From: Pleomorphomonas sp. JP5
GTDB lineage: Bacteria > Pseudomonadota > Alphaproteobacteria > Rhizobiales > Pleomorphomonadaceae
Reading direction: 5' to 3'
DNA length: 64,000 bases
NCBI RefSeq assembly: GCF_023721815.1
Contig: NZ_JAMDLI010000002.1
Span: forward strand, 1-64,000
A program made the translations under genes and the position numbers. Below are positions 59,574 to 64,000 of the stretch, piece by piece. Position 1 is the stretch's first letter; each line of letters starts with the position of its first letter. Under the pieces are notes generated by a model. The model was not told the DNA's origin. It searched no databases and saw only the letters and a program-made list of their open reading frames with translations.

Positions 59574-61934
59574 TCACCGATCGACGTCCGAATCGTCATC
59601 CTCGTTGCGCGGAACATCGAGGGTTTTGGCCGGCGAACTGGGCTTGGCAGGCCGGTCCGCCCGGCCGACCTCCGACTGAGGCGCATGCGCGACTGCCGGC
59701 GTTCCGGGCGATGCAACGCCTGCCTCTCCACCATCCTCGGCGAACCAGACCTTGGTTTGCGGGAAGGGAATCTCGATGCCGCGTTCGTCGAAGACCTGTT
59801 TGAGGATCTCATTGTAGAGCCGCCCGGTGGCCCATTGTTCTCCCGGCAACGTCTTGATGCGCGCCCGGACCGAGATACTGCTCGGCCCGAAGGCGACAAT
59901 GCCGTGCATCTCCAGGGGATCGAGAACGACGGCGCCGCGCGGGCTCTCCATCAACCGGTCGAACGCCTCCTGCATGGCAACCTTCACCGCCTCGATATCC
60001 TCCTTGTAGGCGACGTCCATCACCGCCACGTGGAACGAGAATCCACGCATGGCGTTCGAGACGCTGGTCACCGAGGAGAAGGGGATGATGTGATAGACGC
60101 CATCCAGATCGCGAATGCCCACCGAACGGATGGTCAGCCGATCCACGGCGCCGGTGATGCCGGCCACGGTGACCACGTCTCCCTCGTTCATGGCGTTCTC
60201 GAACTGGATGAAGGCACCGGTGATGATGTCCTGCACCAGCTTCTGCGAGCCGAAGCCGACGGCAAGACCGACAACGCCGGCGCCGGCCACCAGAGGGGCG
60301 ATATCGACCCCGAGCTGGGACAGAGTGAGCATGGCCGCGATGATGACGAGGACGATCGAGAACGCATTGCGGAACAACGACAGCAGCGTGCGCGTCCGCG
60401 CGTTGGTGATCCGACCGAGCGATGGGTTGAGGCGATACTCCACCCAGCTGGAAGCGGCCAGCCATATGCCGCCAGCGGCGAGCAGGATGATGGCTGCCGA
60501 CAGGACGCGCCCGACGACCTCGGTCCCACCGTCGGACTGGAACCAGGCAAGAAGATCGATGACGCCCCAGCTCTGCAGCAGCACCGCCATCACGATCGCC
60601 ACGAGCAGCACGCGCACCGCCCGGAAGAACAGCGGCACCATCATGTTGAGCCGCGCTTCAAGCAGGGGCAGGGTCTTCTTGACGTCCGCCGGCAGGCGAA
60701 TGCCATCGGAAATGGCATGGGAGAGCAGGCTGTCGACGAGACCGCCGACGACGATGGCGAAAACCGTCTCGACCGTGGCCCACGCCATGTAGTCCACGGC
60801 GTCGAACGGCCGGCTGACCCAGAGGACAAAAGCCACGGCAAGATAGATGATGACGATGACGTGCCAGCCGTGGATGAGAAGCGCGAGGATCGTGCGCAAC
60901 ACCGAGCTCTTCACCGGCTCGAGCAGGGGGAACAGGCCGTTCCGCACTTCCTCCCGCTTCACCGACACCAGAACCGTGGCGCCAATGAGCGTGATCAGCA
61001 CCACGGCGAGACGGAAGCCGATGCCCACCGAAAAGCCGATCGCCTTGTTGACCAGCGGATGGGCCACCAGAACGCCATAACCAAGGAAGCTGATCAGCCG
61101 GCTGAGCCACAAATACCAGAAGCGCGCGGTCGTCGGCTCCAGATTGAACAGCTTGAGGGCCGGCCGGCGGTACTGGAGAACCGAGGCAAGACAGCTTTTC
61201 AGGAACTCGATCACCACGAAGGCATCGATAAAAAGGCTCTGCATCAGATCTATGCGCCCGCCACCGGACGCGGCGATGGCATAAGCCGACGTGCCGAACC
61301 ACGCGATGCCGATCACCGCCCAATCGATGAAAAGAGCAAGGCCGATCCAGAGCACCCGGCGCGGCAAGGGCTTGCCCGTGGCCGCCCTTTCGACGGCGCC
61401 GAGCGGGAAGCGGGCCAGGAAGCGGGCAACCGTCAACGTGGCGAAGGCAAAGACGACGAGGATGGCGAGCGCGAGACCTTGCTCTTGCACGCTCTCCCAG
61501 TTGACCGCGGCGCTGCCATCGAAAAGCCGCGTCAGATTGCCGAGGCCGTGGCCGATCTTCAGCACCACGTCGACCACCTGTCGTGACAGATCCTGCGTCA
61601 CCGACCCGATCTCTCGGGCGAGCGGCACGACTGGAGTGTCGGCGGGTTCCGTTGTCGACGCATCGGCCGGAGGGGTGACGGCATCGCCCGCTTCCGGCTG
61701 GGCCAGCTTCTCAAGTTCGCCAATCAGGGCGGCGCGCGCGGCATCGTCCTTGAGAATGTCGACCAGCGCCTTCGCCGACGCCGGGGACGTCACGGACGGA
61801 GACGTCGAGGCGGTCTCGGCCGGTTGGGCCGCCGGCGAAAGACCCGGAAGGGTTTGCGCCGACGCTCCGAGGGGAAGCGCGAGTACCAGGATCAGGGCGA
61901 GAAAGCGGAAAATAGGCATGATTCGCTGGATCAT
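59574..61934 (-). CDS. Large mechanosensitive channel of the MscS superfamily
   Basis: A 786-residue protein, MscK-like in size, with a signal peptide (MPIFRFLALILVLALPLGASA begins at the ATG 61919, or 61934 with five more residues), a periplasmic region of about 120 residues, about eleven helices and the MscS pore-and-beta domain at the C-terminal third (VGLAVGFGSQKLVQDIITG near residue 585). The end is a charged low-complexity tail. It opens on membrane tension to release solutes. Its ribosome site is weak for both starts. It is in a run of minus-strand genes but spaced from each. Confidence 0.88.
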   Translation of the reverse strand: MIQRIMPIFRFLALILVLALPLGASAQTLPGLSPAAQPAETASTSPSVTSPASAKALVDILKDDAARAALIGELEKLAQPEAGDAVTPPADASTTEPADTPVVPLAREIGSVTQDLSRQVVDVVLKIGHGLGNLTRLFDGSAAVNWESVQEQGLALAILVVFAFATLTVARFLARFPLGAVERAATGKPLPRRVLWIGLALFIDWAVIGIAWFGTSAYAIAASGGGRIDLMQSLFIDAFVVIEFLKSCLASVLQYRRPALKLFNLEPTTARFWYLWLSRLISFLGYGVLVAHPLVNKAIGFSVGIGFRLAVVLITLIGATVLVSVKREEVRNGLFPLLEPVKSSVLRTILALLIHGWHVIVIIYLAVAFVLWVSRPFDAVDYMAWATVETVFAIVVGGLVDSLLSHAISDGIRLPADVKKTLPLLEARLNMMVPLFFRAVRVLLVAIVMAVLLQSWGVIDLLAWFQSDGGTEVVGRVLSAAIILLAAGGIWLAASSWVEYRLNPSLGRITNARTRTLLSLFRNAFSIVLVIIAAMLTLSQLGVDIAPLVAGAGVVGLAVGFGSQKLVQDIITGAFIQFENAMNEGDVVTVAGITGAVDRLTIRSVGIRDLDGVYHIIPFSSVTSVSNAMRGFSFHVAVMDVAYKEDIEAVKVAMQEAFDRLMESPRGAVVLDPLEMHGIVAFGPSSISVRARIKTLPGEQWATGRLYNEILKQVFDERGIEIPFPQTKVWFAEDGGEAGVASPGTPAVAHAPQSEVGRADRPAKPSSPAKTLDVPRNEDDDSDVDR

Positions 61935-62006
61935 TCGACCAAACTGACGTCCTGTCTTGCCCAAAAGAGGGCAGCGCGCAACCTGACCTCTTGGGGCAAC
62001 GAGCCG

Positions 62007-63815
62007 TCAGCCCTCGAGTTCCTCCCGCAGCATCTCGAGCCGAAGCCACTCTTCCTCGGCAGCCGCCAGCGCGGTCTCGGTAGCCGTCAGCTTTTCGGTC
62101 GCCGCTGCGAACTGCTTGGGATCGCGCGCATAAAGACCGGAATCGTCGAGCACGGCATGAAGGCGCTTCGCCTCCTCCGTCAACGCATCGATCCGACCCG
62201 GCAACGTCTCAAGGGCATGCTTGTCCTTGAAACTGAGCTTCGAGCGAACCTTGGGCGCGGATGCGGGCGCGGCTTCCTTCTTCGGCGCGGCCGCCGCCTT
62301 TTCGGCCTTCCGCGCCTCGACGCCCTTGCCGCGCTGGGCGAGCATATCGGTGTAGCCGCCGGCATATTCGAGCCAGCGTCCATCGCCCTCGCTCATCACC
62401 ACCGAGGCGACGACACGGTCGAGAAAATCACGGTCATGGCTGATGACGATGATCGTGCCGCCGTAGTCGGCGAGCAGCTCTTCGAGAAGGTCGAGCGTTT
62501 CGAGATCGAGGTCGTTGGTCGGCTCGTCCAGCACCAGCATGTTGGATGGCTTGGCCAGGGCGCGCGCCAGCATCACCCGGCCGCGCTCTCCGCCCGACAG
62601 CGCCGAGAGCGGCGTCCGTGCCTGTTCGGGAGAGAACAGGAAGTCCTTCATGTAGCCGATGACGTGGCGCTTCTCTTCGCCGATCACCACCCAGTCGCCC
62701 TTGCCCTCCGTGAGGGCGTCGGCGAGCGTTGTCTCGGGATCGAGGCTGTCGCGCTTCTGCTCCAGCGTTTGCATGTCGAGCGAGAGGCCGAGCTTGACGG
62801 TTCCGCTGTCCGGCTCAAGGTCTCCGGTGAGAAGCCTCAGCAGCGTCGTCTTGCCGGCGCCGTTCGGACCGACGATGCCGATCCGGTCGCCGCGCGCCAC
62901 GCGGATAGAGAAGTCCTTGACGATCGGCCGGTCGCCGAAGGACTTGGAAACGGCCTTCGCCTCAATGACCAGCTTCGACGACGCCTCAGCCTCGGCGGCG
63001 GCCATCTTGACCGAGCCCTGCGGGCCGCGATGCTCGCGCTTTGCCTTGCGAAGATCGGCCAGAAGGTCGACGCGGCGGACGTTGCGCTTGCGGCGAGCGG
63101 TAACGCCATAGCGCATCCAGTGTTCTTCCGCCTCGATCTTGCGGTCGAGCTTGACGAGCTCGCGCTCCTCCTCCTCCAGCACCTGGTCGCGCCAGGCCTC
63201 GAAATGGGAGAAGCCACGATCCAGCGTGCGCGTCACGCCGCGATCGAGCCAGACGGTGGTCCGCGACAGGTTTTCGAGGAACCGCCGGTCATGCGAGATC
63301 AACACCATGGCCGACCTCATGCCCTTCAGCTCGCTTTCCAGCCATTCGATGGCCGGCAGGTCGAGATGGTTGGTCGGCTCGTCGAGCAGCAGGATATCGG
63401 GCTCAGGCGCCAGAACATGGGCAAGCGCCGCCCGGCGCGTTTCCCCACCCGAGAGGGATGCCGTCGATTCGTTGCCGGTCATGCCGAGCTCGTTGAGAAG
63501 GTAGAGCGCCCGATAGTGGTCATCGCCCGGCGCCAGACCCGATTCCACATATTCGAGCGTCGTCTTGAACGCGGAGAGGTCGGGCTCCTGCTTGAGATAG
63601 CGCACCGTCTTTCCCGGCTGGAAAAAACGCTCGCCGTCATCCGCCTCGACGAGGCCGGCAGCGATCTTGAGCAAGGTCGACTTGCCCGAGCCGTTTCGCC
63701 CCACCAGCGTGATGCGATCGCCCTCGCCCACCGTCAGGTCGGCGCCGGTAAGAAGCGGCGTTGCGCCGAAGGTCAGGCGAATGTTCTTGAGAAACAGAAC
63801 CGGAGGAGAAGCCAT
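62007..63815 (-). CDS. uup: ABC-F ATPase, Uup family
   Basis: Uup is a cytoplasmic ATPase with two ABC domains, without membrane parts, that acts on ribosomes or on DNA transposition-related events. The 602-residue protein has Walker A GRNGSGKST (near 40) and GPNGAGKT (near 322), two signature motifs SLSGGETRRAALA and SALSGGERGRVMLA, and a C-terminal coiled coil (about 540-600) typical of Uup. GGAGGAG is just ahead of the ATG at 63815. The short Arg/Lys linker between the ABC domains is also family-like. Confidence 0.93.
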   Translation of the reverse strand: MASPPVLFLKNIRLTFGATPLLTGADLTVGEGDRITLVGRNGSGKSTLLKIAAGLVEADDGERFFQPGKTVRYLKQEPDLSAFKTTLEYVESGLAPGDDHYRALYLLNELGMTGNESTASLSGGETRRAALAHVLAPEPDILLLDEPTNHLDLPAIEWLESELKGMRSAMVLISHDRRFLENLSRTTVWLDRGVTRTLDRGFSHFEAWRDQVLEEEERELVKLDRKIEAEEHWMRYGVTARRKRNVRRVDLLADLRKAKREHRGPQGSVKMAAAEAEASSKLVIEAKAVSKSFGDRPIVKDFSIRVARGDRIGIVGPNGAGKTTLLRLLTGDLEPDSGTVKLGLSLDMQTLEQKRDSLDPETTLADALTEGKGDWVVIGEEKRHVIGYMKDFLFSPEQARTPLSALSGGERGRVMLARALAKPSNMLVLDEPTNDLDLETLDLLEELLADYGGTIIVISHDRDFLDRVVASVVMSEGDGRWLEYAGGYTDMLAQRGKGVEARKAEKAAAAPKKEAAPASAPKVRSKLSFKDKHALETLPGRIDALTEEAKRLHAVLDDSGLYARDPKQFAAATEKLTATETALAAAEEEWLRLEMLREELEG

Positions 63816-63832
63816 GTTTGATGTCGTTCCCG

Positions 63833-64000
63833 TCAGCCGCGCAGCGTGAAAGCTTCTTCGGCGAGGCGCTCGACGATCTCGCGCAGCGCCTTCTTCGATG
63901 GACCGGCGGCCGCCACCTGCCGCGACACGTTGGGCAACGTACGCTTGGCCGCCGCTCGCCCGAAGCGCAACCGGAGGTCGGCCATGGTGGCACCCTGCGC
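63833..64000 (-). CDS. End of an unidentified minus-strand gene, cut by the window edge
   Basis: An open frame of 55 codons runs from the window edge to a TGA at 63833-63835, 18 bases ahead of uup. The visible end is MADLRLRFGRAAAKRTLPN followed by a helical stretch and EEAFTLRG. An ATG at 63985 could make it a complete 50-residue gene, but the frame also continues past the edge. I recognise no family. Confidence 0.55.
   Translation of the reverse strand, partial: AQGATMADLRLRFGRAAAKRTLPNVSRQVAAAGPSKKALREIVERLAEEAFTLRG

Overview
The window reads as one contiguous piece of chromosome from a GC-rich alphaproteobacterium, most likely of the order Hyphomicrobiales (Rhizobiales). The evidence is the set of lineage-typical families (DUF4167, IalB, a RirA-like Rrf2 regulator with an iron-responsive operator, PtsP of the nitrogen PTS, DUF1178, an orphan Flp pilin) and a gene order known from that group: secA, ppiC, argJ, mutT, then comF, grxC, nitrilase, DUF1178, ubiG, lysC, ptsP, prfA, prmC, DUF4167. 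A sigma-54/NifA-type promoter in front of nifB-nifS-nifV shows that the organism is, or descends from, a nitrogen fixer. Genus cannot be fixed from the sequence alone; a free-living diazotroph of the Pleomorphomonas type would fit.

Layout. 1-8.2 kb: an outward-facing rRNA-like promoter at the left edge, an M23 peptidase, TerC and DUF554 membrane proteins separated by palindromic repeats, then clpB and a RirA-like iron regulator on the minus strand. 8.2-27.1 kb: the conserved core block with secA, ppiC, argJ, mutT, a Flp pilin, a methyltransferase, comF, grxC, a nitrilase, an L,D-transpeptidase, ubiG, an esterase, lysC, ptsP, prfA and prmC. 27.1-35.2 kb: a structured leader ending in a terminator-like hairpin in front of DUF4167, then typA, two exporters and a chemoreceptor. 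35.2-49.0 kb: argG, a GT39 enzyme, IalB, rlmN, argC-leuD, and small or poorly characterised proteins. 49.0-51.1 kb: an unannotated 38-codon gene with its own ribosome site and terminator, a Nudix hydrolase and the ahpC-ahpD antioxidant operon. 51.1-55.2 kb: nifB-nifS-nifV. 55.2-64.0 kb: an oxidoreductase, a shortened ROK kinase, a transporter, and a run of minus-strand membrane and ABC-F genes; the last minus-strand frame is cut by the window edge.

How the parts work together. Most of the window is housekeeping: protein export and folding (secA, ppiC, clpB), translation termination and ribosome function (prfA, prmC, rlmN, typA, uup), and amino-acid synthesis (argC, argG, argJ, lysC, leuD). 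The specialised part is nifBSV, which would supply the FeMo-cofactor core (NifB), sulfur (NifS) and homocitrate (NifV); no nitrogenase structural genes are in the window. It lies back to back with ahpCD. The points most worth a second look are the DUF4167 leader, the 38-codon gene, the ROK kinase that lacks about 60 residues, and the detached nifBSV operon. I found no tRNA, rRNA, CRISPR array, insertion sequence or prophage.
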